DNA from: TM7 phylum sp. oral taxon 352
Lineage (GTDB): Bacteria > Patescibacteriota > Saccharimonadia > Saccharimonadales > Saccharimonadaceae
NCBI GenBank assembly: GCA_007845355.1
Contig: SDRQ01000002.1
Location: forward strand, 1 to 64,000
Length of the DNA stretch: 64,000 bases
Direction of reading: 5' to 3'
Within the stretch, counting starts at the first letter, position 1, and every line of letters begins with the position of its first letter. The translations under genes were made by a program, and so were the position numbers. Of the stretch, positions 1 through 8,124 are shown in pieces. The notes under the pieces are model-generated. The model was not told where the DNA came from. It saw only the letters and a list, made by a program, of their open reading frames with translations, and searched no databases.

Positions 1-1
1 T

Positions 2-2884
2 GCGTCGCATAAACGTAATAAGCGCGACGATTACACTAATAGTTTTTCTCGTGGTGATTTTTTGCACGAATTAGAAAAGATCATTGAGGTCCAGAAAAGA
101 TATGCCTTAAAAAATGCTTCCGATACAGCGATCAATGAAATGCTTTACGGCTTGGACAATGACAAAAATGTCGTAAATATATCAGCAATTATGTACCAGC
201 GCCCATTTATGACTGAAGAGCTGATTAAAAAAATGGTCGGGAACTGTACTTTTGAAGAAAATGAAAAACGAGCACCAAGAGCTAGCTACAGCTTCGAAAT
301 TTTTCGCTTGGCAAGCGACTTATCACATCTGGTATTCATACCTCGCGACGCCAGCAAGCGCCAGGCAAAGCGAGAAAATCTAGAGATAAGATTATCTTCA
401 GAGCAGATAAATAAAGTTATCGAAGCCGCCAAAAATCAAAAAAGCCTAACGTATAAAAAAGTGCGTAGCATTGCGGGAATTAGCGAAGATTACGTTCCAA
501 AATACACACACGGAAAGAAAAAGGACGGCGATGAATTCGGAGAGGGAAATGCATTCGGCGGCTTAAAAGCCTACTATGATATTAAAACGGCACTGAAAAA
601 TCTACCAGAAGATTGGGCGAAAATTGACAACGAATCAACGATCAATCAAATCGCTTATATTCTCACTACACAAAAATCTGACGAAGGAATTAAAGCCGAA
701 TTAAATGCATTGCCAATTTCTGATGATGCCAGAAACGCAATTGTCAAAATTAAAGCTACTAATTTTGGGTCATTCTGCCATCTGTCGATAAAAGCTTTGC
801 AAAAAATCACACCGCATATTCTTAATGGTATGACTTACGATAAAGCCTGTGAAGCTGCTGGTTATGACTTCAAGAAACAATCAGCTAGCCTAGAGCAAAT
901 CACTAATCCTGTCGTAAAACGTGCCATATCACAAACACTGAAGGTCGTTCGCGCCATTGAACGCAAATATGGTAAACCTTATTTCATTAAAGTTGAAACT
1001 GCTCGCGACTTAGCGAAAGACCTCGAAGAGCGTAAGAAAATTAAAAAAGAAAATGAAGAGAATCAAGGATATAACGAAGACATTAAATCTATAATCGCTG
1101 ATGGATATGAAGCATCGCCAAAAACCAAGGGCGGCAAGCAACTTCTCAGCCACCTAAAAGAACTTAGCGTACCACTGAATAAAAACGCCGATTTTAACGG
1201 TCAGCAAATTATTAAAGTTAAACTCTATCGCGAACAAAACGGTATTTGTCCATATTCTGGAAAACCAATCGATTTCGACACGATGTTACAAGACGACAAT
1301 GCATATCAGATAGACCACATCGTACCGTTTTCACGCTCCAATAATGATGGGATAACTAATAAAGTACTAGTACTAACAGAGGAAAACCAGAAAAAGAGCA
1401 ATAAAACTCCATTTGAATATTTTGGTGCAAATGAAAACCGCTGGAAGGAGTTCGTCGCCAGAGTAGAGTCGATATATAAGACACGCGATATTAAAACAGA
1501 TGATAAGGCCACAAATGCCATCAATTACAAATATAACGGCTATGCAATGAAGAAGAAGCAAAATCTGCTTCTGCAGGATTATAAAAATGACAGCTGGAAT
1601 GTGCGTGCCTTAAACGATACTAGATACATCACACGATTTATTCAGAATTATTTACGCCAAAATGTTGACTTTGCAGAAGGTGAAGAAAAACAGCGCGTAA
1701 TTGCACCAAGCGGAACAACGACAGCATACCTACGCAAGCGTTGGGGTCTGGCTAAAGATCGTAGCGAGGACGTTCTACATCACGCCAAAGATGCGGCAGT
1801 TGTGGCGGCAATTGGCCAAAAGATTATAATGCAAGCGAACTTGCACGCCAAACGCCACGAAATCAAAGAACTGCTTGCAGCCGCCAAAACGATGGAAGAA
1901 AAAACTGATAAACTCACCGGAGAAATCATCGATGAAGACGAATTCAGTAAAGCTCAGCGTCGTAAAAATGCAATGCTTGTACTATCTTCGAAACATTTTC
2001 CTCAGCCGTGGGACGACTTCGGCAAAGAAGTTATGAAGCGAACCCTTAATGTCGATATCAAGACTCTGCAAAATGAGTTGCGAGGTCTTAATAACTACGA
2101 CGAAGAGTTTCGATTGAGCGTAAAACCAATTTTCGTCTCACGTATGCCACGCCGTAAAGCGACTGGTTCGGCACATAAAGAAACAATTCGCTCACCAAAA
2201 GTTAAAGATGGTGATCAGCGAACCGTAAGAGTGCCGCTCAAAAAAGTTAAACGCAAGGATGTCGAAAATTCCACGCTTAAAGAATCGGACAAGTGGCTAT
2301 ACAAAAAATTACTTGAAAGACTGGACGCTTGCGATGATAACCCTGAAAAAGCGTTCGCTGAACCCGTATATAAAAACGACAAAAAGACTGATAAAAACGG
2401 CAATAAGCTGTCTCCAGTCTCAACTATCAAAGTATATTCGACACAACCAAGCGGATTTTATATCAATGACGATAAGGCATTTGTCAACAACGGATCTATG
2501 GTGCGACTTGACGTATATCAAAAGCCGAACAAGAAAGGCAAGATTGAGCACTTCTTCGTGCCAGTTTACGCCCACCAAGTTGGAAAAAATAAGCCCACAC
2601 CAACAAAAATATTACCATCACCAAAAGGCTTTACTGACGTAGATGAGACATTCACTAAAGTTTGCTCGTTATATCCGAATGATTATGTAAGGTGCTACTT
2701 TGGCGATAAAATTAAAGAGGGATATTATGTGAAATATGGTTCGGCTAGTGGTCAAATGATCTTACTGTCACACGCAAGCGCAAGTAAGGACAACGACACA
2801 TATTTAACGTGCTCAGCCCGATCCGCCACCCTCATTGAGCGCTACGACATCTCCATCCTCGGCGATAACTACAGGTGGTTATAA
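2..2884 (+). CDS. cas9: Cas9, type II-C, 3' part (5' end outside window)
   Basis: RNA-guided DNA endonuclease of a type II-C CRISPR system. The frame is open from base 2, so the N-terminal RuvC-I segment and bridge helix lie upstream of the window. The first visible residues (SRGDFLHELEKII) and the motif CTFEENEKRAPRASY belong to the REC lobe. RuvC-II is seen as YFIKVETARDLAKD (nt about 980-1021). The HNH nuclease is intact, with DHIVPFS and the following ENQKKSNK (nt about 1312-1400). RuvC-III is seen as HHAKDAAVVAA (nt about 1780-1812). The rest is the wedge and PAM-interacting region. No visible catalytic residue is missing and there is no frameshift. The stop codon directly abuts the cas1 ATG. 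The short gene set cas9-cas1-cas2, without csn2 or cas4, defines subtype II-C. Confidence 0.96.
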   Translation, partial: ASHKRNKRDDYTNSFSRGDFLHELEKIIEVQKRYALKNASDTAINEMLYGLDNDKNVVNISAIMYQRPFMTEELIKKMVGNCTFEENEKRAPRASYSFEIFRLASDLSHLVFIPRDASKRQAKRENLEIRLSSEQINKVIEAAKNQKSLTYKKVRSIAGISEDYVPKYTHGKKKDGDEFGEGNAFGGLKAYYDIKTALKNLPEDWAKIDNESTINQIAYILTTQKSDEGIKAELNALPISDDARNAIVKIKATNFGSFCHLSIKALQKITPHILNGMTYDKACEAAGYDFKKQSASLEQITNPVVKRAISQTLKVVRAIERKYGKPYFIKVETARDLAKDLEERKKIKKENEENQGYNEDIKSIIADGYEASPKTKGGKQLLSHLKELSVPLNKNADFNGQQIIKVKLYREQNGICPYSGKPIDFDTMLQDDNAYQIDHIVPFSRSNNDGITNKVLVLTEENQKKSNKTPFEYFGANENRWKEFVARVESIYKTRDIKTDDKATNAINYKYNGYAMKKKQNLLLQDYKNDSWNVRALNDTRYITRFIQNYLRQNVDFAEGEEKQRVIAPSGTTTAYLRKRWGLAKDRSEDVLHHAKDAAVVAAIGQKIIMQANLHAKRHEIKELLAAAKTMEEKTDKLTGEIIDEDEFSKAQRRKNAMLVLSSKHFPQPWDDFGKEVMKRTLNVDIKTLQNELRGLNNYDEEFRLSVKPIFVSRMPRRKATGSAHKETIRSPKVKDGDQRTVRVPLKKVKRKDVENSTLKESDKWLYKKLLERLDACDDNPEKAFAEPVYKNDKKTDKNGNKLSPVSTIKVYSTQPSGFYINDDKAFVNNGSMVRLDVYQKPNKKGKIEHFFVPVYAHQVGKNKPTPTKILPSPKGFTDVDETFTKVCSLYPNDYVRCYFGDKIKEGYYVKYGSASGQMILLSHASASKDNDTYLTCSARSATLIERYDISILGDNYRWL

Positions 2885-3778
2885 ATGGCCTGGCGCGTCG
2901 TAGCTATCGAAAATCCTGCGCGGCTTAGCGTGCGCGATAATCAACTAGTAATCGCACAGGAAATGGAGTCTACTCTTCCAATTGAAGATATTGACGCCTT
3001 AATTTTAGACAATTACGGATCAACTATCACGACAAATTTGCTGACAGCATTAGCTACAAAAGGAACAACCACTGTAATATGCGACGAAAAGCATTTACCT
3101 GCCAGCGTACTTTTGCCATATTCACAGCATTCGCGCCAAGCCAAAGTTTCGCGTCAACAATTGTCCATAAGCCAACCATTAAAAAAGCAACTATGGCAAC
3201 AAATTATTATCAGTAAAATCACAAATCAAGCAGACGTCTTGCGATCTCGCGAGCTAGACGACTCCACCTTGCGGTCTTTAGCTAACGATGTTAAATCGGG
3301 CGATACCAGCAATCGCGAGTCAATTGCCGCCAGAATCTATTTCGACCAAATACTGGGCGACGCTACACGCCGCAAGCCAATCTGGCACAATGCCGCATTA
3401 AACTATGGCTACGCTATGGTGCGAAGTCACATTGCCAGACATATTGCTGCTCGCGGACTAGTTGCCTCACAGGGGCTATTTCACCACAATGAGCTCAACA
3501 GTTTCAATCTAGCCGACGACTTAATCGAGCCTTATCGCGCTGTCGTTGATATGTACATCTTAGAGAACGTCGCGCCGCACCACACCGGAGACCCGGATTC
3601 CAGTCTCACCAAGCACGACAGACAACTCGCTATTGACATATTAAATTATTATGTTATAATGAACGGTAAGAAGTTTACCGTGAGACATTCGGTTGAGCGA
3701 ACAGTTGAGAGCTTTATTGAATGTATAGAGACAAAGGAGGCAGATAAACTTCTTCTACCAAAAATCGTCCTCCAGTAA
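2885..3778 (+). CDS. cas1: Cas1 integrase (type II)
   Basis: Spacer-acquisition integrase that forms the Cas1-Cas2 complex and inserts new spacers into the array. Its length (297 aa) is normal for type II Cas1. The likely catalytic residues are in place: E145 in NRESIAARIYF, H200/H201 in GLFHHNELNSFNLADDL, and E215 in LIEPYR. The ATG follows the cas9 TAA with no gap, so translational coupling is likely. Five bases separate its stop from cas2. Confidence 0.95.
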   Translation: MAWRVVAIENPARLSVRDNQLVIAQEMESTLPIEDIDALILDNYGSTITTNLLTALATKGTTTVICDEKHLPASVLLPYSQHSRQAKVSRQQLSISQPLKKQLWQQIIISKITNQADVLRSRELDDSTLRSLANDVKSGDTSNRESIAARIYFDQILGDATRRKPIWHNAALNYGYAMVRSHIARHIAARGLVASQGLFHHNELNSFNLADDLIEPYRAVVDMYILENVAPHHTGDPDSSLTKHDRQLAIDILNYYVIMNGKKFTVRHSVERTVESFIECIETKEADKLLLPKIVLQ

Positions 3779-3783
3779 AAGGG

Positions 3784-4107
3784 ATGTCATACAAACTTAT
3801 GAGGGTCGCAGTATTTTTTGATTTGCCGACCAATACCAAAACAGAGTGCAAGGCCGCCACACAGTTCCGTAAATTCTTATTGGACGATGGTTTTGACATG
3901 CTCCAATACAGCATATATACACGGCTATGTCCAAATCGTGACGTTGCAGAAAAACATATGATGCGAATTAAGAGGCACGCTCCGGACAGCGGCTCGGTGC
4001 GATTGCTTTATTTAACAGAGCATCAATTTACACACATGCATGTTATTGTTGGCGAAAAAACCACCCAAGAAAAGTCCGTTCCAGCCGGGCAATTAGCATT
4101 TTTCTAA
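3784..4107 (+). CDS. cas2: Cas2
   Basis: Small ferredoxin-fold protein that bridges two Cas1 dimers during spacer integration. The protein is 107 aa. It opens with MSYKLMRVAVFFDLP, and the aspartate after the first beta strand (D13) is present. This start matches the usual type II Cas2 N-terminus; an ATG at 3799 is possible but would remove conserved residues. It is the last protein gene of the cas operon. A hairpin lies 4 bp after the stop, then the array. Confidence 0.94.
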   Translation: MSYKLMRVAVFFDLPTNTKTECKAATQFRKFLLDDGFDMLQYSIYTRLCPNRDVAEKHMMRIKRHAPDSGSVRLLYLTEHQFTHMHVIVGEKTTQEKSVPAGQLAFF

Positions 4108-4111
4108 CCAA

Positions 4112-4139
4112 AAATCCCCCTCGTAACAGAGGGGGATTT
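4112..4139 (-). terminator. Hairpin terminator between cas2 and the array, probably bidirectional
   Basis: An 11-bp perfect stem (4112-4122 with 4129-4139, arms AAATCCCCCTC / GAGGGGGATTT) with a 6-nt loop. On the minus strand the stem is followed by five U, so it should stop leftward crRNA transcripts before they run antisense into cas2. On the + strand the U tract is weak, but it could also end the cas mRNA. Confidence 0.75.
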
Positions 4140-4147
4140 AAGGAAGT

Positions 4148-5437
4148 ATTATATCAATATCTAAATTGTTAGGGAACTATAACCGAATCCAAACGTTTTT
4201 CGACGCATCTCGTATTATATCAATATCTAAATTGTTAGGGAACTATAACCCATTTACAATTACAGTGGTTTACGTTGAGATTATATCAATATCTAAATTG
4301 TTAGGGAACTATAACAAGCCTGTTGTTATTCCACCCCGCTAGCGTATTATATCAATATCTAAATTGTTAGGGAACTATAACATAGTTTCGCTTCATGTTA
4401 GTCTTTGGCACATTATATCAATATCTAAATTGTTAGGGAACTATAACATACCTCCGTTCCCAGCAGTAAGTTTAGCCATTATATCAATATCTAAATTGTT
4501 AGGGAACTATAACATCTCCTGCGGCTTGTATATTTCATCAAGCATTATATCAATATCTAAATTGTTAGGGAACTATAACCCATAGTTGCTCCAAACCAAA
4601 ATGTATGTCATTATATCAATATCTAAATTGTTAGGGAACTATAACATCCAAATTCTGGCATCACCACAAATACTGATTATATCAATATCTAAATTGTTAG
4701 GGAACTATAACCGAACCGAGCTGTCCCAATGCCTTTTTCTCATTATATCAATATCTAAATTGTTAGGGAACTATAACAGGTTTTCAAACATAACGACGAA
4801 TATTACAATTATATCAATATCTAAATTGTTAGGGAACTATAACGGGGTTATAGGCGTAATTGCGCTATTGCCAATTATATCAATATCTAAATTGTTAGGG
4901 AACTATAACATCGGCAATTTACGCAACACCCAGAGTGTAATTATATCAATATCTAAATTGTTAGGGAACTATAACTCACTTCTCAAGATTACGATCAGCT
5001 AGTAAATTATATCAATATCTAAATTGTTAGGGAACTATAACAAGGCAGGATCGACTTTTACGGCTTTCACTATTATATCAATATCTAAATTGTTAGGGAA
5101 CTATAACGAAATGTGCGATTTTTTCAAATGTCATACTATTATATCAATATCTAAATTGTTAGGGAACTATAACTAGGAAAATATGATAAAGATTTTCGAC
5201 GTGATTATATCAATATCTAAATTGTTAGGGAACTATAACAGATGTTCTAATAGCAGGTAACCCAGCTAGATTATATCAATATCTAAATTGTTAGGGAACT
5301 ATAACAAGAAGATACAGCGGCAATTTCGTGAGGCAATTATATCAATATCTAAATTGTTAGGGAACTATAACAACTATCCAATTTAGGTGTATTGATGATT
5401 TATTATATCAATGTCTAAATTGTTAGGTAATTATAAC
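4148..5437 (-). CRISPR. CRISPR array: 20 repeats of 36 bp, 19 spacers of 30 bp
   Basis: Repeats start every 66 bp exactly (4148, 4214, 4280 ... 5402). On the + strand each begins ATTATATCAATATC and ends GGGAACTATAAC. The first 19 repeats read as identical. The last (5402-5437) differs at a few positions (ATGTC for ATATC, GGTAATTATAAC at the end). All 19 spacers differ. The crRNA strand is minus, because that strand gives the typical type II repeat start GTTATAGTTCCC and because the tracrRNA anti-repeat lies on the + strand. The right-hand repeat therefore lies upstream in crRNA direction. Reading frames that cross the array are artefacts of the repeats. Confidence 0.98.
5402..5410 (-). promoter_or_regulatory. 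Repeat-embedded extended -10 promoter (present in every repeat)
   Basis: Read on the minus strand, the last nine bases of each repeat are TGATATAAT, a perfect extended -10 element (TGn plus TATAAT). The coordinates given are the copy in the degenerate repeat; the same nine bases occupy the first nine + strand positions of every repeat. No good -35 is visible, as expected for an extended -10 promoter. A start about 7 nt downstream would fall inside the spacer and leave about 24 nt of guide. Neisseria meningitidis II-C arrays are known to use this arrangement. Confidence 0.7.
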
Positions 5438-5541
5438 TAAAGACGATATTATTGATTTTTTATGACGGTCGTGGTAATATAGCAGCGTAGGACAGCAGCG
5501 CCCCCCTTATGTTAGGGCAAGCGGGCTGTCTTATTTTATTT
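5409..5541 (+). ncRNA. tracrRNA copy 1
   Basis: The + strand of the terminal degenerate repeat (5409-5437) pairs along 29 nt with the crRNA repeat, with one C/U mismatch and two G-U wobbles, so it is the anti-repeat. Downstream, ATATTAT and GTAATAT can form a nexus-like stem. A strong terminal hairpin follows (GACAGC at 5491-5496 with GCTGTC at 5525-5530, plus inner CGC/GCG and CCCT/AGGG pairs), then a U-rich tail (TTATTTTATTTT). The promoter is not obvious; any upstream promoter would lie inside the last spacer and repeat. The 5' end is therefore approximate. Confidence 0.85.
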
Positions 5542-5631
5542 TGACTGATGCATTACCCTTAAACACCACCAAAACTGTATAAATGTCTAAATTGTTAGGT
5601 AATTATAACTAAAGACGATATTATTGATTTT
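5410..5631 (+). repeat. 50-bp perfect direct repeat shared by the two tracrRNA copies
   Basis: Bases 5410-5459 and 5582-5631 are identical. The period is 172 bp. The identity covers the anti-repeat and 22 nt beyond it, then similarity decays over about 20 nt and disappears in the terminator hairpins. Confidence 0.93.
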
Positions 5632-5716
5632 CAATGATAGTCGCGGTAATATGTCAACATAAGGTGTATGCGCCCCGGGTCCGGTCTCGGAAAGCGGTGC
5701 ACCTTATTTTATTGTA
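5582..5716 (+). ncRNA. tracrRNA copy 2 (diverged tandem duplicate)
   Basis: The first 50 nt (5582-5631) are identical to 5410-5459 of copy 1, covering the whole anti-repeat and the start of the nexus. The next 21 nt differ at five positions but keep GTAATAT. The 3' part is unrelated and forms a different hairpin (AAGGTG at 5661-5666 with CACCTT at 5700-5705) followed by ATTTTATTG. It has lost the bases upstream of the anti-repeat, so it carries no minus-strand extended -10 (TTTATACAG instead of TGATATAAT). A -10-like TATAAA lies at 5578-5583. Confidence 0.75.
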
Positions 5717-5730
5717 TATTTAAGCATATT

Positions 5731-5822
5731 GCGGAATCTAAAAAATAGTGATAAACTGCAAACGCATGGTTTAAGCATCCATGTATCCTTTCCGCCCTCT
5801 GAAAATGAGGGCGAGTTTTATT
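5731..5822 (+). ncRNA. Candidate structured small RNA with terminator
   Basis: GCGGAA (5731-5736) can pair with TTCCGC (5790-5795), enclosing a small hairpin CATGG/CCATG (5765-5769, 5779-5783). Directly after, CGCCCTC (5793-5799) and GAGGGCG (5807-5813) form a 7-bp stem followed by AGTTTTATTT, a good Rho-independent terminator. The closing stem and the terminator share bases, so they are mutually exclusive in part. It could be a third RNA of the CRISPR locus, a read-through tail of tracrRNA copy 2, or only a backup terminator. No ORF explains it. Confidence 0.4.
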
Positions 5823-5893
5823 TATGTGCGACGACGCCATATGGTAAATTATCATTTTCAGGATAAATTTTACATAAAATGCATGCAAAATGA

Positions 5894-5922
5894 TTACATT
5901 ATGAGTGCAACTTTGCTATAAT
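5894..5922 (+). promoter_or_regulatory. Sigma-70 type promoter for the RHH gene
   Basis: A -35 TTACAT (5894-5899), 17-bp spacer and extended -10 TGCTATAAT with TATAAT at 5917-5922. The predicted start near 5929 leaves about 130 nt of leader before the coding start at 6060. Confidence 0.7.
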
Positions 5923-6059
5923 AGAAGCACTCAGGCGAGACACATTAACAATTAGAGGATACGTCATATTATAATGAATCGCAAACCCGAAAAGATAATA
6001 AAAATATAAACTAAATGCCTCGCTTGGCGCTAAGGTCCTCTAAAAAGAAAGGAAAGGCT

Positions 6060-6251
6060 ATGCCAATAGTAAATCGAATTGTAAAAAAGAATGGCAAGAT
6101 TATCAAGTCTAAGGTTGAGATACCTACGCCAGTTTATAATGTACGAATTAAACAGGAAGTGTACGAACGCTTAGTTGTGTTAGCTGCAGAGAACGGTCGC
6201 AGCATAACTGGTGAGATAAACTACCGCCTTGAGCAATCGCTTAAAAAGTAG
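6060..6251 (+). CDS. Arc-like ribbon-helix-helix DNA-binding protein
   Basis: A 63-aa protein with a basic N-terminus (MPIVNRIVKKNGK) and a C-terminal ribbon-helix-helix. The strand segment is VYNVRIKQEVYERLVVLA and the second helix follows ENGRSITGEINYRLEQ, the pattern of Arc/MetJ-type repressors that bind DNA as dimers. The ATG at 6060 is chosen because AAAGGAAAG lies just upstream; the in-frame ATG at 6015 has no such site. It is monocistronic, with its own promoter and terminator, next to the CRISPR locus. Its target is unknown. Such proteins are often antitoxins, but no toxin gene is adjacent. Control of the tracrRNA/CRISPR region is only a positional guess. Confidence 0.75.
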   Translation: MPIVNRIVKKNGKIIKSKVEIPTPVYNVRIKQEVYERLVVLAAENGRSITGEINYRLEQSLKK

Positions 6252-6297
6252 TATTATGACTGGGCGATTGTTGTAATTTGCAGTCGTTGTTGTATAG

Positions 6298-6324
6298 GCA
6301 CCTCAAAAATGAGGTGCTTTTTTT
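6298..6324 (+). terminator. Rho-independent terminator after the RHH gene
   Basis: GCACCTC (6298-6304) and GAGGTGC (6311-6317) form a 7-bp perfect stem with a 6-nt loop, followed by seven T. Confidence 0.92.
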
Positions 6325-7209
6325 GATAAGGCACATTTTACCAACAATCAAAATAAGGCAGGGGTATGCCCCTACTGCGATTTAAGGCTGGCGAATGGAA
6401 CAGTGAAATAATTAAGCACAGAATCACCCAAGCTCTTTCGCAAAACTAGCAATTAAAGAACAATAGAACAAAATACGAACTAATTATTAGTCATTTTTAA
6501 GCATACATAAAGCCAAATCGGCTGAGTATTTATATTGATAAATTTTGCGCGACACAAACATAAATTATAAATCCAAGCCAATGCAGATAAACCAATATAC
6601 AACATAAAACTCGCCAAGCCAGCAAATAGGGTGGTTTATAAAACAATAAATGACAAGTAGGTTGATTTTGTAAAAATAAGATAAATTTATCATGAAAAAG
6701 GACGATGGAATAGTCGTGTTTTAGATATAGTTTTAATGTCGCACAATGTACCTTTTACGCAATAATAAATACTATACAAAGATGAATATGCATATGTCTA
6801 TATGTATTCGCTAACACCCTATAAAACGAACTTTTTCTGGTAATTCGGCTAGGGGATTCTCTATTATATACAACTTCATAAAACATACCGTCTTTTATAA
6901 AAATATACACCAACAAAATACGAACTTAAAAAATATTTTTAATTCCAGCACTACATATACTGGAGTGCTACATTGATATTTTTACATCAATATAAACTCT
7001 GAGTATGTGCGCCGTAAGCTCGTTAAGTTTTCCACAACGCATTTTATATTATTTGACATTTTTATATTTTTATTGCCCTACTCCCCTAGCTTATCATTTT
7101 GCGATTATTTGACTTTTACATATTTTTATATTGTTATATATATTTTCTACGCCATACAGAAATAGAACAAAAAGAGAACTTACTCTATCCAGAAGAGAAG
7201 TTGACCGCC
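6325..7209. other. AT-rich gene-free region between convergent units
   Basis: About 885 bp without a supported gene. It contains a small hairpin GGGG-TATG-CCCC (6361-6372), a 14-bp direct repeat ACAAAATACGAACT (near 6469 and 6914), and short inverted pairs (AGCACT/AGTGCT near 6950-6969, ATTGAT/ATCAAT at 6972-6991). It separates rightward CRISPR/RHH genes from the leftward dcw cluster. The reading frame at 7099-7413 is the antisense shadow of ftsQ. No tRNA, clear promoter or terminator for the dcw unit was recognised. Confidence 0.6.
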
Positions 7210-8124
7210 CTACTTATAGAACGATCTCTGATCTACCCTAACGTCTATATACCCTGGCTTTGCGCCATTGTTATCCAAATAACTCAAGGTAGCTATCGCC
7301 TGTTTAACCTGAGCTTGAGCAGACCTGTCCACCGTCATACGGATCTGAGTTTCCCTGCCTTCGACCTTAAACCATACTTGACGTACAGTATTAGCTGGCA
7401 TAATAACCTCTGAAACATTCATTTTGTGTTGCGAAAATTCAGACACGGCTTGACCAAGAAAGCTCAAGAATTGACGATTGATAACTTCTTGACCACCTCT
7501 AGTCGGCAGGCCACTCTCATCACGAACAGCAACAGTAGGCGCGGCAAAATAATTCTGTTCAAAAGTAACGCCACTATCATCGACAAAATAAATCTTATCT
7601 CCAGAAGACCACTGAGCCACCGGCTGTCTAAACGTCAACTTAACGGCTGATCGCGCTAGAAAATCTCCCTCCACGCGAATGTTTTTTACCTCAGGAGCTT
7701 TCTGTAAAAAGAACTGCTTTAAGTCATTATTATTGAGGAAGAACCGGAACCTCTCCGCCGGATGAGCACTGTAATATTCATTAAGAACACCCGCGTATTT
7801 ATTAGCGCTACTGGAACTTTTTGCGTCGGGAGTTTGGATTGAAATATTGATTGTCAATTGAAACAAAAGAAATATCACAACAAGCAGACTTACCGCAGTC
7901 GCAAGCATTTTCCGCATTACACGGCGGCGTTTCTTCACCAATTCGTGCGCCTCGAGTCTCTCAGAAGTCTCCAAAGGAGAGGATGTTTGGCGGCTATTAA
8001 GCGTCCTGTTCCGACGATACGATTGGGCGGGCAAATCCTCGTAATTCTCAGTCCGACGACGTGCCGCGATTTCTCGACGACTTAGATTCTCGTCCGATTT
8101 TTTCTTAGAGAAGGGGAATTTCAC
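7210..8124 (-). CDS. ftsQ: FtsQ/DivIB-like cell division protein
   Basis: Bitopic membrane protein that links early and late divisome components. It has a long basic, Arg-rich cytoplasmic tail (residues 1-72), one transmembrane helix (about 73-94), a POTRA-like segment (about 125-175, RFFLNNNDLKQFFLQKAP then FRQPVAQW) and a beta-rich domain. Length (304 aa) and position after murG fit FtsQ. The GTG start overlaps the murG stop (GTGA), so coupling is likely. It is the last gene of the dcw unit; no ftsA or ftsZ follows here. Assignment rests on topology and synteny more than on strong sequence motifs. Confidence 0.8.
   Translation of the reverse strand: MKFPFSKKKSDENLSRREIAARRRTENYEDLPAQSYRRNRTLNSRQTSSPLETSERLEAHELVKKRRRVMRKMLATAVSLLVVIFLLFQLTINISIQTPDAKSSSSANKYAGVLNEYYSAHPAERFRFFLNNNDLKQFFLQKAPEVKNIRVEGDFLARSAVKLTFRQPVAQWSSGDKIYFVDDSGVTFEQNYFAAPTVAVRDESGLPTRGGQEVINRQFLSFLGQAVSEFSQHKMNVSEVIMPANTVRQVWFKVEGRETQIRMTVDRSAQAQVKQAIATLSYLDNNGAKPGYIDVRVDQRSFYK

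Noticed and set aside
4364-5002. Two long + strand reading frames across the CRISPR array
   Set aside because: They repeat the peptide IISISKLLGNYN encoded by the repeats; the 66-bp period keeps the frame open by chance.
7028-7040. DnaA-box-like TTTTCCACA in the AT-rich gap, suggesting an origin
   Set aside because: Only one imperfect box was seen, with no dnaA or dnaN adjacent. The leftward gene orientation and recF at the other end place an origin to the right of the window instead.
7099-7413. Rightward frame ahead of ftsQ
   Set aside because: Its second half is antisense to ftsQ, and it has no ribosome site or family resemblance.
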